A stretch of 64,000 nt of DNA from an uncultured Bacteroidia bacterium (GCA_902791865.1 CADAXK010000006.1:1-64000), one strand, 5' to 3'. Shown: positions 52,543 to 63,500, counted from the first letter of the stretch. The notes: a model not told the origin generated them from the letters alone. Program-made: numbers and translations.

Positions 52543-52696
52543 AATGTATATCTCCAATATTTCAAATGCAAAGATACATATTTTTTGTAAATGACGTAAA
52601 AAAATCCACATTGCAGACAATAGGCGAATGTCATGTTATTTTTTTTGGTGCGATAATTGATTTAATATAAATTTGCACCTTGCATTGATTTTTGAA

Positions 52697-54238
52697 ATGA
52701 AACGACTTGCAACCATATTACTTGCATTGTTCCTCTGCGCAACAATCTTCGCACAGAAAACCCTCAAACTTGCCGATGCAGCACTAAAGCGCGAGCAGTT
52801 TTCGGAAGCCATTTCCCTTTACAAGCCACTAGCCGAAAAGCACAAGCACAACAAAAAACTTGTCTCGGAACTGTACTACAAGATTGGCTACTGTTACAAA
52901 AAACTGTCGATTCCAGAAGAAGCCGCACCGAACTTCAAACTAGCAATCGAAAACGGATGCGAGGATTCATTGGCATACCTATATTTCGGTGAAGCACTAC
53001 AGATGCTACAGCTTTACGATTCGGCATTGGTGCAATTCCAGAAATTCGGAGAACTTTCGCCTGGCAGCCGCCTCGCACAGAAAGGTATAAAGAGCATAGA
53101 ACTCACACGCCAGATGCTTGCAAATCCATCGCGCTACGAAGTGACACTCAAGCCGATAATAAACTCGGGTGGCGAAGATTATTGCCCGTTCTACGAGGCA
53201 CGTACGCACAAAAAGGTTTACTTTACCTCCACTCGCAACGCACCAACACACGTCACCGTCAGTCCCGAATCGGGCGAATACTGCTCCAACATCTTTTACG
53301 CCGAGCAGGACCGCGAAGGCAAGTGGAGCGAAGCCAAGATTGCACCCGGCAACATAAACACAACAGCCGAAGAAGGTGCCGCCTGCCTCAACCGCAAGTC
53401 AAACAACCTGTATTTCACGCGTTGCACCTACGACAAGAATAACGACAAGGGCTGTCGCATCTATATGGCGAAGAAAGTCGGCAACAACTGGATGAACGCA
53501 CAGGAAGTACCAATCAAGGGCATTCCCGACAGCGTTTCCATCGGTCACCCAGCCATCAGCGACGACGAACTTACGCTTTACTTTGTCGCCGACTCACTAC
53601 TTGGCGGACTTGGCGGAAAAGACATTTACTGCGTAACACGACAGCGCAAGAACCAGCCTTTCAATCCTCCACAAAACCTTGGCAGTTACATAAATACAGA
53701 AGAAGACGAAGTCCACCCCTACATCCGTAGCAACGGCGACCTATATTTTGCATCTGACGGACATCCCGGAATGGGCGGATTCGACATATATCTGGCAAAG
53801 CATGTCAAAAATTCCGAATACATTATTATTAATATGGGCTTCCCTATCAACACCTCGCTTGACGATTTCGGAATTGTGTTTACGGGAATGCGCGAAGAAG
53901 GCTTTTTGTCGTCGCGACGCCGAGGCGGAGTTGGAAAGACCGACCTTTATCACTTTATCTTGCCCGAACTTTCATTCACTGTAACCGGCACAATATGGGA
54001 CAAGGAAGCAAACAAACCAGTTCCCAATGTTGACATTCAGATAATGAATGACGAATATGTGCTGATGGACACCCAGACCACAGACGAAAATGGCAAATAC
54101 GAACTGGAACTGAAACCCGAAAACAACTACATAATATATTACAAGGCACAAGGTTACAAGTTGGAAAAGGCAACCGTCGAAACCAAAGGTTTGACAGAAA
54201 CAAAGAACTTTGTAAGGGATATATTTATGGTGAAATAA
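52697..54238 (+). CDS. TPR / PD40-propeller lipoprotein-like protein without OmpA domain
   Basis: About 513 residues. A signal peptide (MKRLATILLALFLCATIFAQ) precedes TPR repeats (about 25-140: LKREQFSEAISLYKPLAEKH). A six-bladed PD40/WD40-like propeller (about 160-410) contains KVYFTSTRN, LYFTRCTYDKN, TLYFVADSLLGGLGGKDIYCV and LYFASDGHPGMGGFDIYLAK. A carboxypeptidase-regulatory-like beta domain at 420-510 reads VTGTIWDKEANKPVPNVDI. It parallels PorE of the type IX secretion system and its 54508 neighbour but lacks the C-terminal OmpA domain. Likely an outer-membrane periplasmic protein. Start ATG 52697. Confidence 0.85.
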   Translation: MKRLATILLALFLCATIFAQKTLKLADAALKREQFSEAISLYKPLAEKHKHNKKLVSELYYKIGYCYKKLSIPEEAAPNFKLAIENGCEDSLAYLYFGEALQMLQLYDSALVQFQKFGELSPGSRLAQKGIKSIELTRQMLANPSRYEVTLKPIINSGGEDYCPFYEARTHKKVYFTSTRNAPTHVTVSPESGEYCSNIFYAEQDREGKWSEAKIAPGNINTTAEEGAACLNRKSNNLYFTRCTYDKNNDKGCRIYMAKKVGNNWMNAQEVPIKGIPDSVSIGHPAISDDELTLYFVADSLLGGLGGKDIYCVTRQRKNQPFNPPQNLGSYINTEEDEVHPYIRSNGDLYFASDGHPGMGGFDIYLAKHVKNSEYIIINMGFPINTSLDDFGIVFTGMREEGFLSSRRRGGVGKTDLYHFILPELSFTVTGTIWDKEANKPVPNVDIQIMNDEYVLMDTQTTDENGKYELELKPENNYIIYYKAQGYKLEKATVETKGLTETKNFVRDIFMVK

Positions 54239-54259
54239 AGAATTTTATGGGTTGACGAC

Positions 54260-54430
54260 AAGATGCAAAACCAAACACAACACTAGAAACCTAGAAACCT
54301 TTAAACGCCGCAGGCATAGAAACTTAGAAATGCCGCAGGTATTAAAACGAAACATTGTACAGTCGCGGTGCGCCACGACTCAACAAGAAACGGGCGCAGC
54401 CCATAGAAACTAAAAAACTATAGTCGAAAC
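54260..54430. repeat. Intergenic mini-hairpin mosaic, copy 4
   Basis: GCCGCAGGC (about 54307-54315), TGCCGCAGGTA, a longer stem AGTCGCGGTGCGCCACGACT (54361-54380) and GGGCGCAGCCC (54392-54402) are interleaved with taGAAACctaGAAACctt words. No gene. Confidence 0.55.
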
Positions 54431-54507
54431 TTTTTCCAATACTTTGTGTGTGATTGAAAAAAAAAATGTATATTTGGGCACTTTTTTAAAATGGATATTC
54501 TATATAT

Positions 54508-56583
54508 ATGAAACGACTGTTGACGATAGCAATAATGGTTTTCTCGGTGCTATTCTTGCAAGCACAGAAAGCTTTGATTGACAAGGGAAACGAATATTTC
54601 AATCAATACTCATACGACCTGGCGAAGGACTATTACGAAAAGGCTCTGCCTAGTATCTCCGCAAAGGAAGACCTTGCGAAAGTTAACTATCAGTTGGGCT
54701 TCTGCTACAAGCAGCTTGGTAACACCGACAAGTCTGAAATGTACTTTAGGGTAGCTGTGAAGAACTACGTAAGAGGCGTAATTAAGCCCGACGTTCTCCT
54801 TTTCTACGCCGACGCACTAAGAATGAACGGCAAGTACGAAGATGCTATCGACTACTACAAGCAATATCTAAAATATGCACCTCAAGACCACCGTGCTAAG
54901 AGCGGTATGGAATCGTGCAAGATTGTTCCTAGCTGGATTAGCCGTCCCACAAGATACAAAGTAACAAATGTATCAAAGTTCAATACTGCTCAGGCCGACT
55001 TCTCGATTGTATGGGCATCAAAGGACTACCGCACCGTTTATTTTACATCATCACGTGAAGGTTCGCAAGGTAGCCGCGACAACTACAAATCTGGACAGAA
55101 ATTTACCGATATATTCGAGGTAACTCAAGACAGAAAAGGTGCATGGTCGTCACCAACTCCTCTCGTAGGAGGTGTCAACACCGAAGACGATGAAGGAGCA
55201 TCAACGGTTTCACTCAAGGGAACCGACATGTATTTCACACGTTGTAAGGCAGGAAAGAAAGTCGATGAACCATGCAAGATTTTCCTCTGCACCAAGAAAG
55301 GAAACGCTTGGGGACAACCAGTTCTCATCGAAATACCAGGATTCGAAGCTGCAGAAGTCGGTTATCCTGCATTATCCCCAGATGATAAAGTGTTATATTT
55401 CAGCGCCGAAGTTGAAGGCGGATATGGTGGACAAGACTTGTATATGGCACAAAGAATTGGAACATCCAACAAGTTCAACAAGCCTATAAACCTCGGTCCA
55501 AAAATCAATACACTAGGTGATGAAGTTTTCCCAACCATACGCGAAAATGGAGATTTATACTTTGCATCAGACGGACATCAGGGAATGGGTGGTCTTGACA
55601 TCTACAAGGCCGTTAAGAAAGGAAAAGATTACACTGGCGTTGAAAATATGAAATACCCGATAAACTCATCGTTTGATGATTTCGGAATTATATTCAACGG
55701 CAAGGAAGAATCTGGTTACTTCTCGTCAAACCGTAAGGGCGGAAAGGGAAGCGATGATATTTATTCGTTTGTATTGCCACCACTTGTAATTACCCTGAAC
55801 GGAGCAATATACGACACTACAAACATCGAAAGAAGAATTCCGCTTAAGGAAGCAAAAATTACAGTTTATGCCGATGGCGCTGTAGTTAAAGAATTGACTT
55901 CCAACGAAAAAGGTCAGTTCAACATGACATTGCAAAAAGACAAGATTTACGAAGTAAAAGGCGAAGTATCAAAGGATTATTTCTCAAACTCGATAAAGTT
56001 CTCTACTGCAAAAGTCGAATACGATACGGTTTACAACGTGATACTTAACCTCGGCAGAATACCGCGTGTCATTGAATTGCCGAATATCGAATACGCATAC
56101 GACAAGGCTGACTTGAAGCCTGAATCAACAGTTTCACTTGATGGTTTGGTAAAGACATTGAACGACAACCCGAACATCACAATCGAAATGCGTGCTCACA
56201 CCGACTTCCGTGGCAACGACGACTACAACATGACACTTTCGCTTGCTCGTGCAAAATCTTGCGTTGACTACCTTATTTCCAAGGGCATAAAGCCGGATAG
56301 ACTTACAGCAAAGGGATTTGGGGAAACAGAGCCTAAGACAGTAACTGCCCAGATGGCAAAGCAATACACATTCTTGAAAGTTGGTGATGTACTGAACGAA
56401 GAATATATCAACAAGATTACCGATTTTGGAAAGAAGGAAATTTGCCACCAGCTCAACCGTCGTACCGAGTTTAGTGTTGTTTCGACCGACTACGGCATCG
56501 AAGACGAAATCAAGAAGGCTGAAGAAGAAGCAATAAAGAAAGGCAACGCCGTTATTCACAAGGATGACAGCGATGACTTCTAA
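54508..56583 (+). CDS. PorE-like TPR/PD40/OmpA protein
   Basis: A 691-residue exported protein (MKRLLTIAIMVFSVLFLQAQ). TPR repeats (about 20-130) include YSYDLAKDYYEKALPS and LGFCYKQLGNTDKSEMYFR. The PD40 propeller (about 170-410) includes TVYFTSSREGSQGS, KVLYFSAEVEGGYGGQDLYMA and LYFASDGHQGMGGLDIYK. A carboxypeptidase-regulatory domain (about 420-510) precedes an OmpA peptidoglycan-binding domain (about 520-690) with NITIEMRAHTDFRGNDDYNMTLSLARAKSCVDYL and AKGFGETEP. The plan equals PorE of the type IX secretion system, tethering the outer membrane to peptidoglycan. Function in T9SS is inferred; other T9SS genes are not in view. Confidence 0.93.
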   Translation: MKRLLTIAIMVFSVLFLQAQKALIDKGNEYFNQYSYDLAKDYYEKALPSISAKEDLAKVNYQLGFCYKQLGNTDKSEMYFRVAVKNYVRGVIKPDVLLFYADALRMNGKYEDAIDYYKQYLKYAPQDHRAKSGMESCKIVPSWISRPTRYKVTNVSKFNTAQADFSIVWASKDYRTVYFTSSREGSQGSRDNYKSGQKFTDIFEVTQDRKGAWSSPTPLVGGVNTEDDEGASTVSLKGTDMYFTRCKAGKKVDEPCKIFLCTKKGNAWGQPVLIEIPGFEAAEVGYPALSPDDKVLYFSAEVEGGYGGQDLYMAQRIGTSNKFNKPINLGPKINTLGDEVFPTIRENGDLYFASDGHQGMGGLDIYKAVKKGKDYTGVENMKYPINSSFDDFGIIFNGKEESGYFSSNRKGGKGSDDIYSFVLPPLVITLNGAIYDTTNIERRIPLKEAKITVYADGAVVKELTSNEKGQFNMTLQKDKIYEVKGEVSKDYFSNSIKFSTAKVEYDTVYNVILNLGRIPRVIELPNIEYAYDKADLKPESTVSLDGLVKTLNDNPNITIEMRAHTDFRGNDDYNMTLSLARAKSCVDYLISKGIKPDRLTAKGFGETEPKTVTAQMAKQYTFLKVGDVLNEEYINKITDFGKKEICHQLNRRTEFSVVSTDYGIEDEIKKAEEEAIKKGNAVIHKDDSDDF

Positions 56584-56603
56584 AATAGAAACCACATAAG
56601 ATA

Positions 56604-56627
56604 AAAAGCTCTCTTCGGGGAGCTTTT
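56604..56627 (+). terminator. Intrinsic terminator after the PorE-like gene
   Basis: AAAAGCTC and GAGCTTTT pair as an 8-bp stem with an 8-base loop, ending in TTTATT, 20 bases after the stop. Confidence 0.8.
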
Positions 56628-56654
56628 ATTATTCAATAGAGAATCTTTGGGGCA

Positions 56655-58733
56655 ATGAGACGACTATTTATAACACTTACAACAATAGTTTGCTTCATTA
56701 TTCCGCAAATATGTCCAGCCCAACAATACCCATTTCAGGATACTAGCCTAGACATTGATTCACGAGTCAACGATCTTATCGGACGGCTTACCCTTGACGA
56801 AAAACTTTCGCTGATGGAACACCGCAACCCTGCTATTCCGCGCCTTGGACTAAAAGCCTACAGCTGGTGGAACGAAGCCCTGCACGGCGTAGGTCGCAAC
56901 GGAATAGCAACAGTATGGCCGATGCCAATTGCTATGTCTGCCTCATTCAACCCTAAAATGGTGGAGGACATTTTTGCACAGACAGCCACCGAGGCTCATC
57001 GCAAATATAATCAGGCACAAATAGAAGGAAAATACGAGGACTACACCGGACTGACGTTCTTCACACCCAACATCAACATTTTCCGTGACCCACGCTGGGG
57101 ACGAGGCATGGAAACATACGGCGAAGATCCTTACCTAACCGCCACCATGGGACTTGCATGCGTAAACGGACTTCAGCATGGCGACAACGACAAGTCGGTG
57201 CTATCGGCAGGAGCTTGCCTTAAACACCTTGCCGTACATAGCGGTCCCGAAGGCACGCGCCACCAGTTCGATGCAAATGTTTCGCAACGCGACTTATGGA
57301 CAACCTATCTGCCTGCTTTCGAATATATTATAAGGTGCAGTGATGTAAGACAGGTAATGTGCGGCTACAACCGCCTGAACGGAACTCCATGCTGTACAAA
57401 TCGCGAACTGCTTGTTGATATCCTGCGCAACAAATGGCATTACGATGGCATTGTCGTCACCGACTGCTGGGCACTAAACGACTGCTGGGAACGCGACACC
57501 GTGATTCCTCGCCATAAAACCCACGCCACGGCAGCACTCGCAGCTTCCGATGCCTTTGGTAGCGAAGTCGACCTCGAATGCGGAAGCGGTCTGCAAGCAC
57601 TGAAAACTGCCGTCGATTCGGTATATATCCCCGAAAGCAAGATTGACGAGCATCTGCGCCGAATCCTCAAGCTAAGAATGCAGGTCGCCGAAGCCCGCAC
57701 CGAAATCCGCCACCAGCCGCAGACAAATCCCACCGATGCAGCCACCGAGACATTCGTGCTGCTGAAAAACGACGGCATTCTGCCAATCGACGGGAAACGG
57801 ATTTTCCTTGCCGGTCCAAACGCCAACGACACCCTTATGCCATTGGGCAACTACAACGGCATACCGCTTCATACATCAACAATTTCGGAGGGACTGAGCC
57901 AACGCTTTGCAATGGTGGAAACCGCCACCAACGCCGACATTATTGTATATGCGGGCGGACTAAATCCGCAACTCGAAGGCGAAGAACTTCCAATCGACAT
58001 CCCAGGATTCCACAAGGGTGACCGCACAAGGATAGAACTTCCCGAAAATCAAATCGATGAAATAAAGCAACTGAAAAAACTTGGCAAGCCATTGGTATTG
58101 CTGTTGTGTACTGGCAGTGCTATTGCTCTCGAAAATATCATCAACGAGACAAATGCCATAATGGTATGCTGGTATGGCGGCGAGGATATGGGAAAAGCTG
58201 TTGCCTCGGCATTGGCTGGCGAGAGCGACAATTTTGGTCGTTTGCCAGTGACTTTCTACAAATCGACAGCACAACTCCCCGACTTCGACGACTACAACAT
58301 GCAAGGTCGCACCTATAAATATATGAAGCAAAAACCGCTGTTTCCGTTCGGCTACGGACTTTCGTATTCTGACTTCAAGATTGAGAAAATAAGTGTTGAC
58401 TATCGCGAAATGCGTGTCATGGGAACCGTCAGCAACATTGGTAGCAAAGCTAAATGCAAGTCGGGGAAAACTGTAATACAAGTCTATTTGAAGAATCCAA
58501 ACGACAAAAGCGGTTTGCAAAAATCGCTTGTCGGGATGCAGAAAATAGAAGTTCCAGTTGGAGGTACAAGCACATTCGACATAAAGATTGACAAGTTCTG
58601 GTTGCGCCAATTCAACGAAACCACTGGCAAAATGGAAGAACCAAAGCATGGTGACAAATTCATTCTGCAGGTCGGTTTTAGTAGCGACGATAAGAATCTG
58701 GACAATTTCAAATTTAAATATTTAGTACAATGA
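56655..58733 (+). CDS. Glycoside hydrolase family 3 (beta-xylosidase/glucosidase)
   Basis: A 692-residue exported GH3 enzyme (signal to PAQQ). It begins FQDTSLDIDSRVNDLIGRLTLDEKLSLMEHRNPAIPRLGLKAYSWWNEALHGV. Next come PRWGRGMETYGEDPYLTATMGLACVNGLQ and the nucleophile Asp270 in VVTDCWALNDCWERD. The C-terminal half (GH3-C and fibronectin III-like) contains VMCWYGGEDMGKAVASALAGESDNFGRLPVTF and YGLSYSDFKIEKI. Likely acts on plant xylan or related oligosaccharides; the short length lacks the PA14 insert. It overlaps the following GH29 gene by 4 bases. Confidence 0.93.
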   Translation: MRRLFITLTTIVCFIIPQICPAQQYPFQDTSLDIDSRVNDLIGRLTLDEKLSLMEHRNPAIPRLGLKAYSWWNEALHGVGRNGIATVWPMPIAMSASFNPKMVEDIFAQTATEAHRKYNQAQIEGKYEDYTGLTFFTPNINIFRDPRWGRGMETYGEDPYLTATMGLACVNGLQHGDNDKSVLSAGACLKHLAVHSGPEGTRHQFDANVSQRDLWTTYLPAFEYIIRCSDVRQVMCGYNRLNGTPCCTNRELLVDILRNKWHYDGIVVTDCWALNDCWERDTVIPRHKTHATAALAASDAFGSEVDLECGSGLQALKTAVDSVYIPESKIDEHLRRILKLRMQVAEARTEIRHQPQTNPTDAATETFVLLKNDGILPIDGKRIFLAGPNANDTLMPLGNYNGIPLHTSTISEGLSQRFAMVETATNADIIVYAGGLNPQLEGEELPIDIPGFHKGDRTRIELPENQIDEIKQLKKLGKPLVLLLCTGSAIALENIINETNAIMVCWYGGEDMGKAVASALAGESDNFGRLPVTFYKSTAQLPDFDDYNMQGRTYKYMKQKPLFPFGYGLSYSDFKIEKISVDYREMRVMGTVSNIGSKAKCKSGKTVIQVYLKNPNDKSGLQKSLVGMQKIEVPVGGTSTFDIKIDKFWLRQFNETTGKMEEPKHGDKFILQVGFSSDDKNLDNFKFKYLVQ

Positions 58734-59988
58734 AAAGGACATTTATTTTACTCAGTATAATATTGGCATTTTTTTCAGCGAATGCCCAAAGTGACAGCAA
58801 ACCCGAAACCGACACTGTAATTCTCAATCGCATCGACCAGTGGCAAGACCTGAAATTCGGCTTTATGGCTCACTGGGGAATGTACTCGCAGTGGGGAGTG
58901 GTAGAATCGTGGGCATTTGCAACGAACCGTGGATAAACCGCAACGGAGCCGACTACTACGAATACAAGAAGGAATATCAAGCACTTAACAAGACTTTCAA
59001 TCCCAAGCATTTTGACGCCAAACAATGGGCAAAAGCAGCCAAGGAGGCAGGGATGAAATACATGGTTTTCACTACAAAGCACCACGATGGTTTCTGTATG
59101 TTCGACAGCAAGCAGACCGACTACAGCGTTGCAGGCGTAGACTGTCCATACCATACATCAGCACAACCCGACATTACAAAGGACATCGTTGATGCGTTCC
59201 GCGATGAAGGGATGTGGATAGGTCTCTATTTCTCGAAGCCTGACTGGCACAACGATGACTACTGGGCGCACGAGTGGGCCACTCCCGACCGCAATGTCAA
59301 CTACGACATTTACGAGAATCCACAACGCTGGGCAAAATTCAAAGATTTCACCTACAACCAGATATACGAGCTAACACATAACTACGGCGACATCGACATT
59401 TTATGGCTCGATGGTGGCTGGGTGCGTCCCGAATGGAGCTTGAACGAAGAAACTATTGAATGGTTAGGTTGCTACGCTCGCATACAGGACATCGACATGC
59501 CTCGTATTGCCGCTATGGCTCGCAAAGACAATCCAGACCTTATAATTGTTGACCGTAGCGTAGGCGGCAAATACGAAAACTACCGCACCCCCGAGCAGCA
59601 AGTCCCAGAACATACCCTGCCCTATCCGTGGGAAACATGCATGAGCATGGGCGACAGCTGGTCGTATGTGGAGAACGACAACTACAAAAGCACTCGCAAG
59701 CTTATACACACGTTGATAGACATTGTTGCCAAAGGCGGGAACTATCTGCTCAATGTTGGTCCCGATGCCGATGGACAACTTCCCGAAGTTGCCTTGCAAC
59801 GCATGAAGGAAATAGGACAGTGGTTAAGCAAGAACGGCAAAGCCATCTACGGAACTCGTCCGCTCTACCCATACGCCAATGGCAACATCCGCTACACACA
59901 GTCGAAAGATGGCAAGCACAAATACGAAATTACATTGCTAGAAGATGGCGAATACGCGAAAGTAAAGGAGATGAAGGTGAAGAAATAA
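58730..59988 (+). pseudogene. Alpha-L-fucosidase (GH29) interrupted by a one-base frameshift
   Basis: The 5' part (58730-58912) encodes MKRTFILLSIILAFFSANAQ, then DQWQDLKFGFMAHWGMYSQWGVVESW. The expected continuation ICNEPWINRNGADYYEYKKEYQALNK is in a different frame from about 58913, so the zero frame stops at 58936 (ATNRG). Inserting one base at TGGGCATTTGC near 58911-58913 restores a full GH29 protein of about 419 residues. The nucleophile is Asp in DILWLDGGWVRPEW, and HDGFCMFDSKQTDYSV and LLNVGPDADGQLPEVALQRMKEIGQWL are GH29 blocks. It may be a real pseudogene, a sequencing error or a slippage-prone site. Partner of the GH3 gene. Confidence 0.85.
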
Positions 59989-60061
59989 TGTGAACTTCAT
60001 TTTTTATCAATAAATACTGTAATAATACAAAAAAAATAGTAATTTTACGCGATACTTTTAA

Positions 60062-60208
60062 GTGCATCCGTTTCAAGATGGACTGCTCATAGCACAAATC
60101 AACGAATCGGACAACCTATGCGAAAGCACACTTGCACTCATCGCTCTTAACATCGCTTCGGCAATGCTAAGAATTAAATTAGAAAGTAGGATCATTGTGA
60201 TCACCTAG
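60062..60208 (+). CDS. Possible small protein (48 codons, GTG start)
   Basis: A GTG-initiated frame encodes VHPFQDGLLIAQINESDNL to RIKLESRIIVIT and ends at TAG 60206-60208. That stop overlaps the left arm of a strong intrinsic terminator (60207-60249). The layout suggests a transcript ending exactly after the frame. It could equally be a structured RNA. Composition looks protein-like, with an amphipathic helix, but there is no known match. Low certainty. Confidence 0.35.
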   Translation: MHPFQDGLLIAQINESDNLCESTLALIALNIASAMLRIKLESRIIVIT

Positions 60209-60249
60209 CCGTAAGGAATGTGGTTAAATATGCCAATTGCCTTACGGCT
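60207..60249 (+). terminator. Intrinsic terminator
   Basis: AGCCGTAAGG and CCTTACGGCT form a perfect 10-bp stem around a 23-base loop and are followed by ttTATTATTA. Confidence 0.8.
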
Positions 60250-60419
60250 TTATTATTAGCTTTCTATACATGGAAAACGGCTTATTGGACAAAAACGCTA
60301 TTCTAACCTTCCATTGAACTATCTGTCAGGCTCAATTTTGGTTGCGAAAATAATATACTTTGGGGATTTTCATACCAATTATTTCAAAATATCTGTATAA
60401 GGAATTACAACGCTACATT

Positions 60420-60530
60420 GAACTTCAAAACGTTAAACATAGAAATGCCGCAGGCATTGAAACGGCGCAGCCCTTGAACTTTGAACCCCTTGAACTTTTA
60501 AACTTTAAACGGCATTAGCCTAGAAATATG
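60420..60530. repeat. Intergenic mini-hairpin mosaic, copy 5
   Basis: TGCCGCAGGCA (60446-60456) and CGGCGCAGCCC (60463-60473) are interspersed with taGAAAt and ttGAAACg words, then ccTTGAACTTTt repeats. It reaches the stop of the large beta-barrel gene (60520). Confidence 0.55.
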
Positions 60531-63500
60531 CCCTCACTTCCACGCTTGCTGTATGTATCACTGGCGAAGCCTCGCTCTTACGACCATTGTACGAAAGGTT
60601 GATTTGCAGTCCGTTTGCTAACTGACGCTGGAAATTAATACCCCATGTAAAATTCATGCCTGGTTGCAGTCCTTGAAGCATCTCATAGTCGACAGCGGAA
60701 TTACCGCTGCTGGCATACTTATAATATATAAAGTTGAAATTTGCATTGAGAGAACCTTTTTTCACCGAATTTAGACGATACTCAAGGCCGACATTGTTGC
60801 TGGTAAGTTTTTCGGTGCCAGTCGTGTTATCCTTCTGTTCTAAATTGTAGGTAAGCGAAATGCGGTTGTTGATGTTGGGCTGCACATTGAACTGGAAATC
60901 GTCCTTGATGCTGGCTATTTTGTAGTCCTTGGCAGTGAAAAACTGCGATTCGTAACCTTTCTTGCCGAAAATTGTCGAGTTCTGCATTCCCACCTTGGGC
61001 GAAATGTTGTACCTTATAAGTACTGTCTGCGTAAAGTTTGTTCGAGAATCGAAACCTGTGGTAAGCAGACTCTTGCCCTTCACCGACTGCACAATGTAGT
61101 CGATGCCGAATTTCGGTTTCCCACGGTTGAACGACAAGCTGTTGCGGATGGTCGAGCTCATCGAGACAAGTTCGTCGAGGCTGATGTTCTGTGCAAACGG
61201 ATTTGCAAATTCGGCAATCTTGTCCGAGGTGTTTTTCTGCGAAATGCTGTAGGCAAACTGATCGGAGAATCTGCTCAAGAACTTGAGAAAACCTTTCTTC
61301 GACTTCCAACGCACTGCTGGATTAATATTTAGGCTCTGGTTGAACTTGTTTGCATACACCTTTATATATTCCGTCGAAGGCATCTGCACACGGATGAAGT
61401 TGGCCTGGTCGGCAAAGAAGGCAACCTCGAATTCGTCAAGTTCCTGCACACCGTTGCCGTTGTAATCTGTCCAAGTGTAAACGCCTTGTCCGGGAGCAAC
61501 TTCAATGTAAGTGTATTCAATCTTGTTTTCCAATCCCGAACCTATTTCGTACAAGGTCGATGAAGTTATTGCACCCTTCCATAGTTTGAAATTATATTCG
61601 AGTTTGCCAGTGAGGTTGTCTTCGGGTTCGGCGCTATAAAGCAGAGTGTCGCGCACTTGCAACAGACGGTAGTTGATGGTCGCCTTCAGGCGGTGGTTGT
61701 TCTTTCCGCCGACTTCAGACGACAGCGAAAAGTCATGTGCGCGGGTAGCATCCTTCAGGATGTCGAGGCTCTGCTTGCGGTCGTTGCGGAACTTGTACGA
61801 TAGTGTAAATTTCTGTCGTGCCGAGTCGGATGTGCCGGCAAATCCTTCGTACTGGCTGTACGAATAACTGTTTGCCAGCAATGAGCCTTCGCCGTTGTGC
61901 CAAACATTGCGCTCGCCCTCTTCGCGTGCTCCAACCATTATCTTGCCAAAGGTCTTGGAAATGTCGAGCTTATGGCGCAAAAACTGGGTTTTGTTGAGCG
62001 AATCGGCACTTGTAAGCAAGGAAGCATTTCCGCTGAGGTGCCAGGTGCCAAGCCTGTAGTCTGACGAAAGGTCGTTTTTCCAGCCCGAATATTCTGCACC
62101 GCGGTTTATGTACGATGTCGTATAGAGCGAATTTCCGTGCTTGCGGTTGGCGTAACGGATATGTCCGCCGGCAACATTCTCGCAGTGCGAATCGGCATAG
62201 TAAGAACCTATGTTCCAGTCTCTTGTGAATTCGGTTTCGCGGAAATACTCTACGGCTTCGAAGTTGCGGTTCAGAAATTCGTAGTTGACATCGACGCTGA
62301 GGCTGTTCTTTTCGGTTTTCACAAGGTATTGCTCGGCAGTTGTTTTCACTGCAACGCCAAAATTGTCGCCACGGTCGAGTTTCGAGAAGGTATTACGGTC
62401 GTTGTTCGACAATGCCACTTCGACCGATGCGCTTGTCTTTTCACCGAACTTCGACTTTGCCCCAAATGTCGCCATTTGCTTTTTCTGCGGCGCAACTATC
62501 TTGGTATAAGGAATATAGTTTCCCTGAGGTACTCCATTTACAGGTGCAACCCACTCATAGACCCTGCCGTTTGCTGACGACACTCCGCGCACATAGTTGC
62601 CCTTGTTTTCGCCCACAAGCGAGAACGAAACCCTATAGAAAGCATCCTGCTCGTTGGTACTGTACACAAAAACCGAATCGTACTGCACGCCATCAACAAT
62701 GGTATCGACAACCTTGTAGCGCACCTCGTCGATGTTGAAGCCGAGACTGTCGTAACCGGGGATAATGGCTTGGTCGAGATTGTCGCCGATACCCGCCATC
62801 AGTCGCTTGTCGGAATCGCGGAGGTCCATATTGATGGGCTGGTTCTTGCTGTCGCCTTCGTGGTATAGGTTGAGCCAGACTTCTGTGTTGTCGATTTTCA
62901 GTGTGTTGGACGAAGTAACGAGGAAGCGCGTGTAGTTCTGGTCGGTGTATTCGAACTCGACGATTATGCGCTTGTCCTTGTTGATTGGCTGGTGCGCCGT
63001 GAAGGTAACCTCACCGAGGTTGTAATCAATTACATAGTCGCGGTCGCTTCCGCGCGACATCAGGATTCCGTCGATGTAAACCTTTTCGGTTCCAGCGAGT
63101 ACCACCACATACGCCTCGTTGTTGGCACCAGTAAGCCGGTACGGACCTTGGTTGCCCTCCACGCCCGAAATCTGCATCTTGTGGTACTTGCCCTTCGCAA
63201 CAGCCGCTCCTATCGAAGCGTTCAGTTCGCCAGCATTGTGCTTTGCTGTCTCGAAAGTCTTTTTGCCCGACAGGTGTATTCCCTGCGACTTCTTGTAGTA
63301 GTTGAGGAAATATCCTTGCGGTTTCTTCTGCTCGAAATCACCGGCAATAAGTGCAAACTTGGAGTTGTAAATCTTGATAAAAACCTTGTCGAACTCCTGC
63401 AGGTTCTGCGAGTTGCCGTCGGGCTGTATTGGGATGTTATTGTCGCTTATGACTGCCGAAATGAAAAGGTTGTCACCGATTCGTCCGTCGAGTTGCAAGT

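Larger units (their letters stand above)
59989..60519. other. Intergenic region between GH29 and the large beta-barrel gene
   Basis: 531 bases holding the possible small gene/RNA and terminator (60062-60249) and, at 60420-60530, mini-hairpin mosaic copy 5 (TGCCGCAGGCA at 60446-60456, CGGCGCAGCCC at 60463-60473). The segment 60255-60415 shows nothing recognisable. Confidence 0.5.
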
